64,000 nucleotides of DNA from CAZDVK01 sp964508915 (GTDB lineage: Bacteria; Pseudomonadota; Alphaproteobacteria; Paracaedibacterales; CAIULA01). Positions within the stretch are counted from its first letter, which is position 1. Every line of letters starts with the position of its first letter. Below the pieces are notes generated by a model that was not told the origin of the DNA, ran no database searches, and saw only the letters and a list, made by a program, of their open reading frames with translations. Made by a program: the position numbers and the translations under genes. Positions 52,595 to 61,058 of this stretch are shown in pieces. The stretch is from NCBI GenBank assembly GCA_964508915.1, contig CAZDVK010000006.1, positions 1 through 64,000 on the forward strand, written 5' to 3'.

Positions 52595-53557
52595 TTAGGA
52601 ACGATTTTCTTTTCGAGTTTCTACAATAGTAATATAGAACGTACTGGCGATAATAAAGGCAGCCCCCGTTACAACCCATAGTGTTGGAATTTGAGCAAAG
52701 AAAATAAAACCAAACAAGGCTGATACGATAAATTCTACATATCGAAATGGCGCCAAAGCAGAGGCATCCGTTGCAGCAAAAGCCCTAAATAGACAAACTT
52801 GAATCAAATTCCCGCCAATACCTAACAAAGCTAAAAACAATAGTTCATGCACTGTTGGCATTTCCCACACAAACAAAAGCGGTACAAACGCAAGAAGAGT
52901 TGTCCCTAAACCAAAGTAAAACAAAAGGGTTAAAGGGTGCTCATCCACAATCATTTTCTTGCACATAATGTTAGACAGGGCAAATAAAATAGCAGCTGTC
53001 ATTGGAACAAATGCAACCAGACGGAATGTGTCTGTTCCTGGCTGAAGAATGATTAAAAGACCTAAAAACCCAACCATGGTAGCAATCCACCGGGATGAGT
53101 CTACTTTTTCGCGTAACAACCAAAATGCCAATGGCAAAAAGAACAAGGGTTCAGCAAACATAATGGTTGTATTTTCAGACAACGGCATAATGTTAACCGA
53201 ATAACAACATAAAGCCAGGGCTACTGCCCCCAAAATAGCACGAAGAACGTGCATTTTAGCAGGTTGATTTGTTTTAAATAAAAACGTCCCACGCATAAAC
53301 AATAACGGCAGAACAGAAAGCATACTAAAGAAAAAACGGAAAAAGGAAATTTCCACCACATGCAACCGTTCACCCAAAAAACGCATCAAAACATCATTAG
53401 TGACGCTGACGATGCAAATCATGACAGCCCAAAAAACCCCTTGTGCATAACCGCGGCTTACAAACCAGCGCAAAAACGAAACTGAATGAACAAAGGACGA
53501 TAGCCTTTCAAATGCATGACCTTTTTCAAAAGATGGGGATAAAGATGTGTTGGACAT
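52595..53557 (-). CDS. EamA/DMT-family membrane transporter
   Basis: A 320-residue protein with ten helices in two EamA repeats after a polar N-terminal segment of about 35 residues. Typical elements are FFRFFFSMLSVLPLLF in the first repeat and PFRYVEFIVSALFGFIFF in the second. Drug/metabolite transporters of this group include the S-adenosylmethionine carriers of Rickettsia; the substrate here is unknown. Divergent from the phage-derived module that starts 76 bp away. Confidence 0.85.
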   Translation of the reverse strand: MSNTSLSPSFEKGHAFERLSSFVHSVSFLRWFVSRGYAQGVFWAVMICIVSVTNDVLMRFLGERLHVVEISFFRFFFSMLSVLPLLFMRGTFLFKTNQPAKMHVLRAILGAVALALCCYSVNIMPLSENTTIMFAEPLFFLPLAFWLLREKVDSSRWIATMVGFLGLLIILQPGTDTFRLVAFVPMTAAILFALSNIMCKKMIVDEHPLTLLFYFGLGTTLLAFVPLLFVWEMPTVHELLFLALLGIGGNLIQVCLFRAFAATDASALAPFRYVEFIVSALFGFIFFAQIPTLWVVTGAAFIIASTFYITIVETRKENRS

Positions 53558-53633
53558 GAAAAACCTAACGCTTGGGTTTGTAAAATAGTTTCTAAAAACA
53601 CTAGCTGTTTCACATTAAAAAGTCGAGAAAAAC

Positions 53634-55217
53634 ATGAATATTAACTTTTATTATCTAGAAGAAACCGGAGAAAAAAACCATGACTTACAAATTCCTATTT
53701 TCAAGTTATCCATTTCACAGAAAGAGGGAGAGGTGGCGTTGGCAAAACTTTTGGTTCCAACCACACATGCTTTTAGAGGCTTTCAAAGAAAAGCATGCAT
53801 TGTTTCTATAGATGGGGGACATGAGACCACACTTTTCACAGGACAGCAGATTAGTTTTCCCAAACAAATTCAAGGGAATTTATCAGAAATTGAATTGTCT
53901 GCTGCGCCAAATAATGCGCCTGAACAATTACAAGCCTTAAGTGAAGAATTAAAAAGCCATTTCCCTTATAACACTTTATTTTTCGACCAAAATGACCAAA
54001 GCCCTTCAGATGTTTTAGAAGCAAGCCCGCATTTATTTTTTTGGGACCGAACAACAGGAAAAGTAGGGATTACAAATATTTTCAAAGGAAGGCAAACGTT
54101 AGATTTTTCAGATCATTTATTGGAAAGTGGTTTTTCCATGCGATTGGGGGATTCACCTTACAGCGGGGTTCAGGTTAGCGTAAAAGCAAAATGGGTGCAA
54201 ACCCTAGATGGTGAATTAGACCTTTTCCCTTTTATAGAGCGGTGTTTTCCCAAAAATAAAATTAACACGTTAACGCCACATTTTATGCAGCATCACTGGC
54301 CAAAAGTGGGCAGCCACATAACACGAACACACAATCAAAAACGCAGCGGATACCAGGTTGTTGAAAGCTGCCTGAAATGTATTGAACCACTTTATACGGG
54401 TGCCTTAAATGTATACCCAACTTTGACCCCAGAAATAATGCCTGGTAAACGGTTAAAACGGTATTGGATGGATGGAAAATTGGTTGTGTCGTACCATTAT
54501 CGACAAAAACATCAAGAAACAGCTTCTTTTTTCGTGCCCCACCATCATCAACCTTTGGGCGGTATGAAACGAATCAAAACGTTAAACCTGACCCTTCAAA
54601 AAATTGAAAACCCACTTTCTAGCACATTTTTTGAAACCACCATGGGACAAGAATGTATCGATTTTGCCAAAAAAATGGCAGAAACCATCCTGGCAAATTC
54701 TGCGCGGTGTCTTGAAATTGAAGGGTACGTTCCCCTTGATAAGGCAGTAAATATAAGCCTAGATCATAACGTTTTCCTTTCTTTAGATATTCTGCCGGAA
54801 AAACATGTTGTTGGAAAAGTTGTCGCCTACAAACTAATCAAAACATTTGACCAAGAATTATGTTGGTTTCGTTTGTTAGTATCGGCTGGAATATCAGATG
54901 GGCAAGAATCTGTTTTGGAAAAAATCCCTACGTCCGCCCTTTTTGAAAAACCTTTGGAAAATTATGCACCTCAAGACTTTATCAAATCTATTGATGTTCA
55001 GTGGAACGCCGAAGAACAACAAGCACAACTTCAAAGAAACACCATATCCATCCCACAAGAAGCGCAGGAAATTTTAAGCACGCGTGGAACAATGATTACC
55101 CTGAAAATGGCAGATTTAAGAACGCAAGAAGTGATTTCCAAAGTTGTTTCTTTGAAAGCCTGTCAACCATTCCAAGCCCCACAACAGATCAAATTAGGGA
55201 GTTCATCATGCGATTAA
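53634..55217 (+). CDS. Phage tail-like structural protein
   Basis: A 527-residue protein with no signal or membrane segment and mixed beta/alpha content. I infer a phage or gene-transfer-agent tail protein (hub/baseplate class) from its position at the head of a module with a wall hydrolase and a GTA-type holin, and from its non-enzymatic composition; no decisive motif was seen. The first 150 residues and the part after about 420 look like separate domains. It overlaps the next gene by 10 bp. Confidence 0.5.
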   Translation: MNINFYYLEETGEKNHDLQIPIFKLSISQKEGEVALAKLLVPTTHAFRGFQRKACIVSIDGGHETTLFTGQQISFPKQIQGNLSEIELSAAPNNAPEQLQALSEELKSHFPYNTLFFDQNDQSPSDVLEASPHLFFWDRTTGKVGITNIFKGRQTLDFSDHLLESGFSMRLGDSPYSGVQVSVKAKWVQTLDGELDLFPFIERCFPKNKINTLTPHFMQHHWPKVGSHITRTHNQKRSGYQVVESCLKCIEPLYTGALNVYPTLTPEIMPGKRLKRYWMDGKLVVSYHYRQKHQETASFFVPHHHQPLGGMKRIKTLNLTLQKIENPLSSTFFETTMGQECIDFAKKMAETILANSARCLEIEGYVPLDKAVNISLDHNVFLSLDILPEKHVVGKVVAYKLIKTFDQELCWFRLLVSAGISDGQESVLEKIPTSALFEKPLENYAPQDFIKSIDVQWNAEEQQAQLQRNTISIPQEAQEILSTRGTMITLKMADLRTQEVISKVVSLKACQPFQAPQQIKLGSSSCD

Positions 55218-56062
55218 GCAAAAACCTTTATCCAAAACGTTCGTATGCACCTGGCTATGACCCAACAGATACAGCTTTTGTGAATACAGAAGAAGGAGTT
55301 TTAACTATTGGTGGGGATCTGATTCCCAGTTCTGCTGATTTTCTTGAATTTCCCAAAACAATCAAGGTGGTGGCACAGGTGGTTCCCATTGCTAAAGAAG
55401 GTGAATCACCGCAGGCATTAATGACCCATGATTTACCAACGCCTTATACCCCTTGCAACGTATATGATAACTGGGGCGATATAGGAAGCCATGGCCAGTG
55501 GCAAGGCATTCAAATTATTGTAAGGTCTGTTTCAGGTGTGCCTAACCCCCATCTCACAGGTATGGAAGGGCGCGTTATATTTGAAAAACGCTTCATATGC
55601 CAAAACACCCCCATCTTGATGAGAAAATGGATAGATAATGGCCAAATGATTGTAGACCCACCTGGCATTTCAGGTGGCGAACCATTGTGGGGATACGGTG
55701 GTTATTACCGAACCGGATGTCAGTTGGAAGACATTGAACAAATTGTATTTACATTAGGTGCAAAAGGCCGTGACACAACGGTGTTTCCGACCCGCCTCAG
55801 TCAGTGGATTTTTCAGGGCATTTACCCATGGCAACCACCTAAAACAGGCCAAAAAACCATTTTCATGGATTCAATTCCAAAAGAAGAAAGTAGCAATTTA
55901 AAAACCCAAATTGAACAAAAAGGCGTTGTGATTGCTGTAGCAGAAGGCGTTGATGAAACGGGCGAATTTTTAGAACGGTTCTATGAATCGTATGACGTAG
56001 GGCCGCTGGATACAGTTTCCAATACTTTTGACATTTTATTGAAAGAAAGGGAAAGCGCATGA
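55208..56062 (+). CDS. Phage-module protein of unknown function
   Basis: A 284-residue protein beginning MRLSKNLYPKRSYAPGYDP. The ATG at 55208 has GGGAG 6 bp before it and overlaps the end of the tail-like gene; a longer frame from 55001 would run inside that gene. Middle motifs include YDNWGDIGSHGQWQGIQI and WGYGGYYRTGCQLEDI. Unrecognised; probably a structural or fibre-like component. Overlaps the hydrolase gene by 4 bp. Confidence 0.5.
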   Translation: MRLSKNLYPKRSYAPGYDPTDTAFVNTEEGVLTIGGDLIPSSADFLEFPKTIKVVAQVVPIAKEGESPQALMTHDLPTPYTPCNVYDNWGDIGSHGQWQGIQIIVRSVSGVPNPHLTGMEGRVIFEKRFICQNTPILMRKWIDNGQMIVDPPGISGGEPLWGYGGYYRTGCQLEDIEQIVFTLGAKGRDTTVFPTRLSQWIFQGIYPWQPPKTGQKTIFMDSIPKEESSNLKTQIEQKGVVIAVAEGVDETGEFLERFYESYDVGPLDTVSNTFDILLKERESA

Positions 56063-56487
56063 ATGCACAAAATATAAATGCTCAGGATATTTTGGCACGC
56101 ACCATGTACGGTGAAGCGCGTGGTGAATTTAAAACTGTTGGTGTTCAAGCTTTTGAAGCTATTGGTCATGTGGTCATAAACCGGTTAAATCAACAAACGT
56201 GGTTTGGAAAAACCATAGAAGAGGTTTGTTTAAAGCCAAACCAGTTTTCTTGCTGGAATTCAACCGACCTGAATTACCCCATTATTTCGAATTCATCCCT
56301 AGATAATGCATTATTTCAAGTTTGCCAAAAAGCGGCACAAAATATTTTAACAGAAAAATTGATGGATATAACACGTGGGGCGGACCATTACCATACCCAT
56401 TTGTGTTTTCCATTTTGGTCTAAAGGGCAAAAACCAACATGTGTTATTGGAAACCATTTGTTTTTTAATTTAAGGAAAAAAAGATGA
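56059..56487 (+). CDS. SleB-type cell-wall hydrolase (phage endolysin-like)
   Basis: A 142-residue protein with the hydrolase-2/SleB signature: ILARTMYGEARGE (catalytic Glu region, residues 12-24), AIGHVVINRLNQQTWFGKTIEEV, then KPNQFSCWN and TRGADHYHT. It cleaves peptidoglycan. It lacks a signal peptide, as phage endolysins that rely on a holin do; the next gene encodes a holin-like protein and overlaps by 4 bp. Confidence 0.82.
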   Translation: MNAQNINAQDILARTMYGEARGEFKTVGVQAFEAIGHVVINRLNQQTWFGKTIEEVCLKPNQFSCWNSTDLNYPIISNSSLDNALFQVCQKAAQNILTEKLMDITRGADHYHTHLCFPFWSKGQKPTCVIGNHLFFNLRKKR

Positions 56488-57029
56488 CAATTCCCATTTT
56501 TGCAGCCGCATTGGGATTAGCTGAATTTGTACCATCTATTGCTAAATGGCTTGCCGGTGACCAAGGGAAAACGATTGCTGATAACATTGTCAAAATTGCC
56601 CATCAAATCACAGAAACATTAGACCCCCTAGGAGCCATTGAAAAATTGCGTGCAAACCCACAGCAGCTTATTCAATTTCAACAAGCCATTTTAAAATTTG
56701 AAACAGATTTGGAACTGGGTCATTTGCAAGATCGCCATAGTGCCCGCCAACGTGATATGGCTTTATTTCAGGCCGGGCGTATTAATCGCCGGGCTGATAT
56801 TATGGTGATTGCGGCGGCTTTGGGGTTGATTATGTGTCTTGGTTCTTTGGTTTTGTTTAACCAAAGTTTGCCTGGTGAAGCTGTGGGCATTATTTCAACC
56901 ATTGCTGGCATTTTTGGGGCTTGCTTGAAAGATGCGTATGCTTTTGAATTTGGATCATCCCGTGGTAGCAAGGAAAAGGATTCAACCGTTGCTGCCATGG
57001 TTCATTTAACGGGTGGTGGGTACGGGTGA
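56484..57029 (+). CDS. Holin-like protein of the GTA 3-TM type
   Basis: A 181-residue protein. A hydrophobic N-terminal segment, a helical Gln/Arg-rich middle (QDRHSARQRDMALFQ), and two close transmembrane helices (residues about 111-130 and 138-155) match the holin family described for gene-transfer-agent release. With the SleB-type hydrolase it forms a lysis pair. Its 3' end overlaps the convergent next gene by 24 bp. Confidence 0.7.
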   Translation: MTIPIFAAALGLAEFVPSIAKWLAGDQGKTIADNIVKIAHQITETLDPLGAIEKLRANPQQLIQFQQAILKFETDLELGHLQDRHSARQRDMALFQAGRINRRADIMVIAAALGLIMCLGSLVLFNQSLPGEAVGIISTIAGIFGACLKDAYAFEFGSSRGSKEKDSTVAAMVHLTGGGYG

Positions 57030-58451
57030 TTGAATAACTGTGTCGAGCACAGAACCAAGATGTAAGTAGATAGGAATAACTTGATCACCCAAACTGAGGG
57101 TATGATCTATGAGATTTAACAAAAAAACCTCTTTTGAATCGGTAGATATTTGGGGTTTAAATCTTGCTAAAAAAGGCTTCAAAATTGTTTTGATTTTAAC
57201 AGGATCCTTGATCAACTGGATATGACCAAGATCTAATACCTGCTGTTTTTTACTTAGCCGACTGCGGTCATCCATGACAGGTGGTGAAGTATCCGTATCA
57301 AAAATCAAGGGAACCGTTATGGGTGTTGTCAGAAGGCAAATGATATGGTGAATACGCAAACGGCCATCTACACGTTTTGGCATTCTGTCATACTGAAGCA
57401 AAAATTTTGCAACCATCGCCAACCGCTGAAAACGTTCATGGTCTGGGATTCCATGAATAAGCCTAAGCAATTGTAATGTATAAATGGGCTGACCGTTGGC
57501 CAAGCATACATCAGGGGATAACAAAAAATACGCCACCAACTCCTGATGAAGGGCTGGGAATTCTGCCAGAATACCCAAAGTTGAGGAAGCCAAATAAACC
57601 TGATCATCAACCATTTTTTGTGCTAGCCATGTGGTCATATGTCGTTTTGGTTGAGGAATCGCCAACAAAGCTGTCAACACAGGAACAGAATGATCTATTT
57701 TGTTTCTTACCAAATGCTTCGTTAAACATGCGGCCTCCTCCCATTCTGCCTTTGGAAATTGAAGTAATTTTTCTAAAACGTATATGGAAAAAAAGCGGTC
57801 TTCTTCCACAATAAATTTTGTTAACGGGTCTATTCTGTTTCTTTCATCTTGAGAAATTCCACCTAATAGGTAAAAAAATTTAGCCTGCGCCAATAGACGT
57901 TTTTGTAAAGGCGGACATAAGTGCTGCACATAAGCTTTTATAGAAAGGTCAGCAGGCCCCCATAAGCTTCTACGTTCCCGTTCTAATTTAATGGCTTTTA
58001 CCAGAGAAGTAATTTTTCCTGTATCAGGAAACAGTGCTGGATTTTCATTCCAACAAACCCTTAAATTCAAAATATTACGACGCCAAGGTGTTAGGGTTAA
58101 ATCATCAAACCAAGGTTCGTAAAAATCTTGGGTCAACTGAATTGCTGCTATACTTGATAAAATAAAGTTGGCCATATTTTCATCATCATAAACAGCAGAT
58201 GTGGGTTCCACCTGGCCTATAAATTCCCTTGCCTGTCCTGAGCTTTCAAATCTTAAGGGAAATAATAATTCTGCCCCATCTGGTTCAGAATCACTAACAA
58301 CAGAAGAAGTTTTTATAACTGTTAGAAAATGCTTCAAAGCCACAGGGTGAAGCACCCCCATCGGGTATTTTTCTTTACACGATTCAATTTCGTCCATAGC
58401 GCGCAAAGGTGGCAAAGCAAGGAAAATAAAAACAAGAGCGTAAAATATAAT
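57006..58451 (-). CDS. Exported helical protein of unknown function, apparent ATT start
   Basis: The recognised frame begins at TTG 58415 (MPPLRAMDE...), giving 469 residues. The open frame continues 12 codons upstream to an ATT at 58451 preceded by AGAGGG with 5-bp spacing. From there it reads MIFYALVFIFLALPPLRA, a textbook signal peptide cleaved before MDEIES. I therefore favour the ATT start, rare but known for infC. The mature protein is mostly alpha-helical, perhaps HEAT/ARM-like (repeated LLxIPxxxR-type helices), with no catalytic motif. It faces the phage module tail to tail. Confidence 0.6.
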   Translation of the reverse strand: MIFYALVFIFLALPPLRAMDEIESCKEKYPMGVLHPVALKHFLTVIKTSSVVSDSEPDGAELLFPLRFESSGQAREFIGQVEPTSAVYDDENMANFILSSIAAIQLTQDFYEPWFDDLTLTPWRRNILNLRVCWNENPALFPDTGKITSLVKAIKLERERRSLWGPADLSIKAYVQHLCPPLQKRLLAQAKFFYLLGGISQDERNRIDPLTKFIVEEDRFFSIYVLEKLLQFPKAEWEEAACLTKHLVRNKIDHSVPVLTALLAIPQPKRHMTTWLAQKMVDDQVYLASSTLGILAEFPALHQELVAYFLLSPDVCLANGQPIYTLQLLRLIHGIPDHERFQRLAMVAKFLLQYDRMPKRVDGRLRIHHIICLLTTPITVPLIFDTDTSPPVMDDRSRLSKKQQVLDLGHIQLIKDPVKIKTILKPFLARFKPQISTDSKEVFLLNLIDHTLSLGDQVIPIYLHLGSVLDTVIQSPVPTTR

Positions 58452-58531
58452 GTTTACCCTCTGAATTGCTCATTTTTATACTTTGGATGCAAGGAAGGTT
58501 CCAAGCCGATTTTTTTCAGAGAAATAAATTT

Positions 58532-58577
58532 GGGCTGATACCTAAATTATTAAAACTCAGGTGTCAGCCCTTTTTTT
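58532..58577. terminator. Hairpin with T-run between two exported-protein genes
   Basis: GGGCTGATACCT (58532-58543) and AGGTGTCAGCCC (58559-58570) form a 12-bp stem with one mismatch, followed on the plus strand by seven T that reach the stop codon of the next gene. The minus-strand side has only AAATTTATTT. No plus-strand gene needs it, so it most likely ends the DIT1/PvcA-like transcript at 58576, or acts in both directions. Confidence 0.65.
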
Positions 58578-59745
58578 ATTTTGCTTCTACTTTTTTGTAT
58601 CCCAAAGTAATGTCACCCACTGTCAAAGCACTTCTTTCAACCTTTATGGGTGATTTAGACTTTTTAGTGCTAACAAGCATATTACGAACCCACCCTATGC
58701 TGTTTGTTATTCCAGCGTGTTCAAGTGCCCCACCTGATACAACAACTGGCGCATGGTGCCATGGTGTTCCACGACTTTGAAACCCTAAACTAATACCCAC
58801 TTTGTCTTTAACACTTTGATAAGGGTGCACAGAAAGATGGATGGCATCTGGAAATCTAGACCTTCCAGCTTTTGAACACACTGCTGCATTTAATACAAAA
58901 TGGTGGAGAATAGATTCAAGATCTTCAGAGCCTTTATCGAGTCTGAATTCATCAGCCAACCCACGACGGTAATAACCTTTTGTTTCTTCAAATGTAGCCA
59001 ATTTGCTAGGGTCGGAAGACATTTCTTCCATAACAGTCCCTTTTAAAGAAAGAATTTCTTCTCTTGGCACCAAACTAAAACTTATCGTGTCTGCAAAGAA
59101 ATTCTCCACTAGCTGTGTCAGCCTTACAAAATAAGCATCTGAACCTGTTTCAATGCCCCTTTCCATAAAAAGGTCAGCATACGCTTCTCGATCTGAAAAA
59201 ATATGGATCCGGGCCCCAGGTGCGTATACTTTTCCAATTTCTTGACACAGGTGATTCAGGGTTATCATGGCGACAAGTTCGCCCAAATCAACGTCCCTTC
59301 CTAATACTTTGGCATCACACGTAGATTTGTGTGGAAATCCCATCAATACCAGGTCTAGCCTTTTACCTTCAGCTGTTAGCCTTTTTATTTTAGCCTCTAA
59401 ATCTGAAATACCATCAGGAAGTCCATCTTTTGTTTCATCGCTCAAACGAAATTGAAGCAAAAATTGGGCAATAGGGGCATGATGTGCTGTATCAATTGTT
59501 GGTAACGAACCTAAATAAACATTCATGTATGAACGCATATCGCCAGAAATAAATGTTTCTAAAGGCCTTGGCAGATATTGGGCACAAAAATCCGAAACTC
59601 GAATTCTGACTGCCCCTCCAACGCCGCCAGCAGCCTCTTCTTCTGGAAAGGAAGAACCTTGTGCACAGGGGACAAATGCCCCAGATGTAGCTGTACACAG
59701 CAAAAAGATGCGCTTCAAATGGTTTAATTTGTCTTTTTTTAACAT
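58576..59745 (-). CDS. Exported DIT1/PvcA (isocyanide synthase)-family protein A
   Basis: A 389-residue protein. An N-terminal hydrophobic signal-like segment (residues 10-29, ending VPCAQG) precedes a spacer of about 100 residues. The DIT1/PvcA domain follows: MGFPHKS (135-141), KVLGRDVDLGE (146-156), PGARIHIFSD (176-185), LSVHP (304-308) and TPWH (327-330), ending about 345; a basic tail closes it. PvcA/IsnA enzymes turn an amino acid into an isonitrile with ribulose-5-phosphate, in the cytoplasm. An exported copy is odd. The canonical PDxxE becomes VDLGE. It has a paralogue directly upstream and no PvcB-type oxygenase nearby. Confidence 0.72.
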   Translation of the reverse strand: MLKKDKLNHLKRIFLLCTATSGAFVPCAQGSSFPEEEAAGGVGGAVRIRVSDFCAQYLPRPLETFISGDMRSYMNVYLGSLPTIDTAHHAPIAQFLLQFRLSDETKDGLPDGISDLEAKIKRLTAEGKRLDLVLMGFPHKSTCDAKVLGRDVDLGELVAMITLNHLCQEIGKVYAPGARIHIFSDREAYADLFMERGIETGSDAYFVRLTQLVENFFADTISFSLVPREEILSLKGTVMEEMSSDPSKLATFEETKGYYRRGLADEFRLDKGSEDLESILHHFVLNAAVCSKAGRSRFPDAIHLSVHPYQSVKDKVGISLGFQSRGTPWHHAPVVVSGGALEHAGITNSIGWVRNMLVSTKKSKSPIKVERSALTVGDITLGYKKVEAK

Positions 59746-59777
59746 TGTTTTATACTCCGTTTGTTATGTTGAACATG

Positions 59778-59848
59778 ACGTTGCGCATTCCAGTACCAGT
59801 GGCAAGGCGCACGACGTAGACTTTTAAACGGTTAACAACACCGTTTAA
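59778..59848 (-). promoter_or_regulatory. Structured leader before protein A
   Basis: Two hairpins lie in the 150-bp gap upstream of the ATG. ACCGTTTAA (59840-59848) pairs with TTAAACGGT (59824-59832) around a 7-nt loop. A second stem, ACGT plus TGCGC (59778-59786) with GCGCA plus ACGT (59807-59817), has a 2-nt bulge. No T-run follows, so a control element is likelier than a terminator. A GGAG ribosome binding site lies 10 bp before the ATG. Confidence 0.4.
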
Positions 59849-59895
59849 GAGATACGTTGGTTAAAATTCGTTGATTTTTTTAAGGGGTTATTAAG

Positions 59896-60897
59896 TTAGT
59901 GCGCCTGATAGTAGGGACACCAATACCCATGGATATATTGCCCCTGCAGTTCATACTTTTTGGGGTCAATATCACTTTTGTGAACAATGCTGAATTGTCC
60001 ATTTTTTTCCAAAACACATACACCATGCCATGGCGTAATTTCGGAAGTAGGGGAAAGTTTAAGGCCAATTTTTTTTGACACATCTTTTTGAAAATGAACA
60101 GATGCCAGAATGGCGTCATCACTTGCATATTTATCTTTAACAAATTGGCTAAAACACAAGCTTGCATTCAAAACTTTAGTGGCCAATGTTTTTTTGGTTT
60201 CGTGCTGTGACGCCAGTAAGTTCTGGCCACGTTTACAAAGTAAGTCTTTTTCCAACCGTTTGGACAAAAGGTCAACTTCAGGTTCTAGGCCAACGGGGCA
60301 AGGCTTAGAGGTTGATTGTTTCAAAGCCCCGTGCAATTTACCGTCTAAAAGCAGTTCTTTTGACGTAATCAGGCAAATGTTAGGCAAATCTTTTATAAGA
60401 ATTTTTAGACCATTTTCATAATCTAAAAGTTCCTTTTCAGTGATGTCCAATATATCTGCAAAGGCAATACCATCACACACAATAACAAGCCTGGCACCTT
60501 CTGAATAAATGTGGCCGATTTCTTCCAACATTTTTTGTAAAAAAACCAAACTCTGCCGTTCTGCCATATCTGGTAATGATGACAAAACTTTGCCTTCTGT
60601 GTTAATTGATTTTATTGGAAAACCAACCATTCGAAATGTAATAGGCTTATGCGAAGCTATTAATTCTTGGATTTTTTCTTGGAGCTTATCTATTCCAACA
60701 ATTTTTTCACCTTCCATAACACTTCGCGACACAGAAGATGCGTCAATGTCATAGGCAAGTTGATACTTTCTAAGAACTGCAAGAGTCCCTCTTTCTTTTT
60801 CTTTAGACGCTTCGTTTTTAAGCGCGAAGCCAAAAATCAGGAATAAGATGGGAAGGCTAAGAAACGATAACCATTTTTTTAGGGGTGAATTTGTCAT
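59896..60897 (-). CDS. Membrane-anchored or exported DIT1/PvcA (isocyanide synthase)-family protein B
   Basis: A 333-residue protein, starting at the ATG at 60897 because AAGG lies 8 bp upstream; a longer frame begins at 60927. It has a signal-anchor at residues 9-25 (WLSFLSLPILFLIFGFA), a short stalk, then the DIT1/PvcA domain: VGFPIKSIN (91-99), KVLSSLPDMAE (103-113), EGARLVIVCDG (133-143), SVH (266-268; the Pro of the usual HP is Phe), and TPWHG (288-292). It is closer to classical PvcA than protein A. Its stop is 150 bp from the start of A; the two look like a divergent tandem duplicate. Confidence 0.75.
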   Translation of the reverse strand: MTNSPLKKWLSFLSLPILFLIFGFALKNEASKEKERGTLAVLRKYQLAYDIDASSVSRSVMEGEKIVGIDKLQEKIQELIASHKPITFRMVGFPIKSINTEGKVLSSLPDMAERQSLVFLQKMLEEIGHIYSEGARLVIVCDGIAFADILDITEKELLDYENGLKILIKDLPNICLITSKELLLDGKLHGALKQSTSKPCPVGLEPEVDLLSKRLEKDLLCKRGQNLLASQHETKKTLATKVLNASLCFSQFVKDKYASDDAILASVHFQKDVSKKIGLKLSPTSEITPWHGVCVLEKNGQFSIVHKSDIDPKKYELQGQYIHGYWCPYYQAH

Positions 60898-60900
60898 TTG

Positions 60901-61001
60901 AGGAACCTTTTTGATAACATGAAGCAAAGAAATACGCGCAGCACCAACGTGCTTTAGAAACAGCGTATCCCCACCAATATCGCAACATGTTTTAGGTTCC
61001 T
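60901..61001 (-). promoter_or_regulatory. Long nested hairpin leader covering the protein B ribosome binding site
   Basis: Four nested pairings span 101 nt: AGGAACCT (60901-60908) with AGGTTCCT (60994-61001); AACATG (60916-60921) with CATGTT (60986-60991); ATACGC (60932-60937) with GCGTAT (60963-60968); AGCAC (60940-60944) with GTGCT (60949-60953). The ribosome binding site AAGG of the gene starting at 60897 lies inside the outermost stem, so closing it would block translation. No T-run follows, which fits translational control. Confidence 0.6.
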
Positions 61002-61020
61002 TTACTTAATTACACTGTAA

Positions 61021-61048
61021 AAATTATCACAAAATACTTTCAAAGCAA
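61021..61048 (-). promoter_or_regulatory. Possible sigma-70 promoter for protein B
   Basis: On the minus strand TTGCTT (61043-61048), a 16-bp spacer and TAATTT (61021-61026). Transcription would start near 61014, just before the nested hairpin at 61001, so that the hairpin would form the leader RNA. Moderate match only. Confidence 0.4.
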
Positions 61049-61058
61049 ATAAAATTCT

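Noticed and set aside
55001..55207. Upstream extension of the second phage-module gene
   Set aside because: The extra 69 codons lie inside the tail-like gene in another frame; a good ribosome binding site precedes 55208.
60898..60927. Upstream ATG at 60927 as start of DIT1/PvcA-like protein B
   Set aside because: It lies within the nested hairpin leader and has a poorer ribosome binding site than the ATG at 60897.
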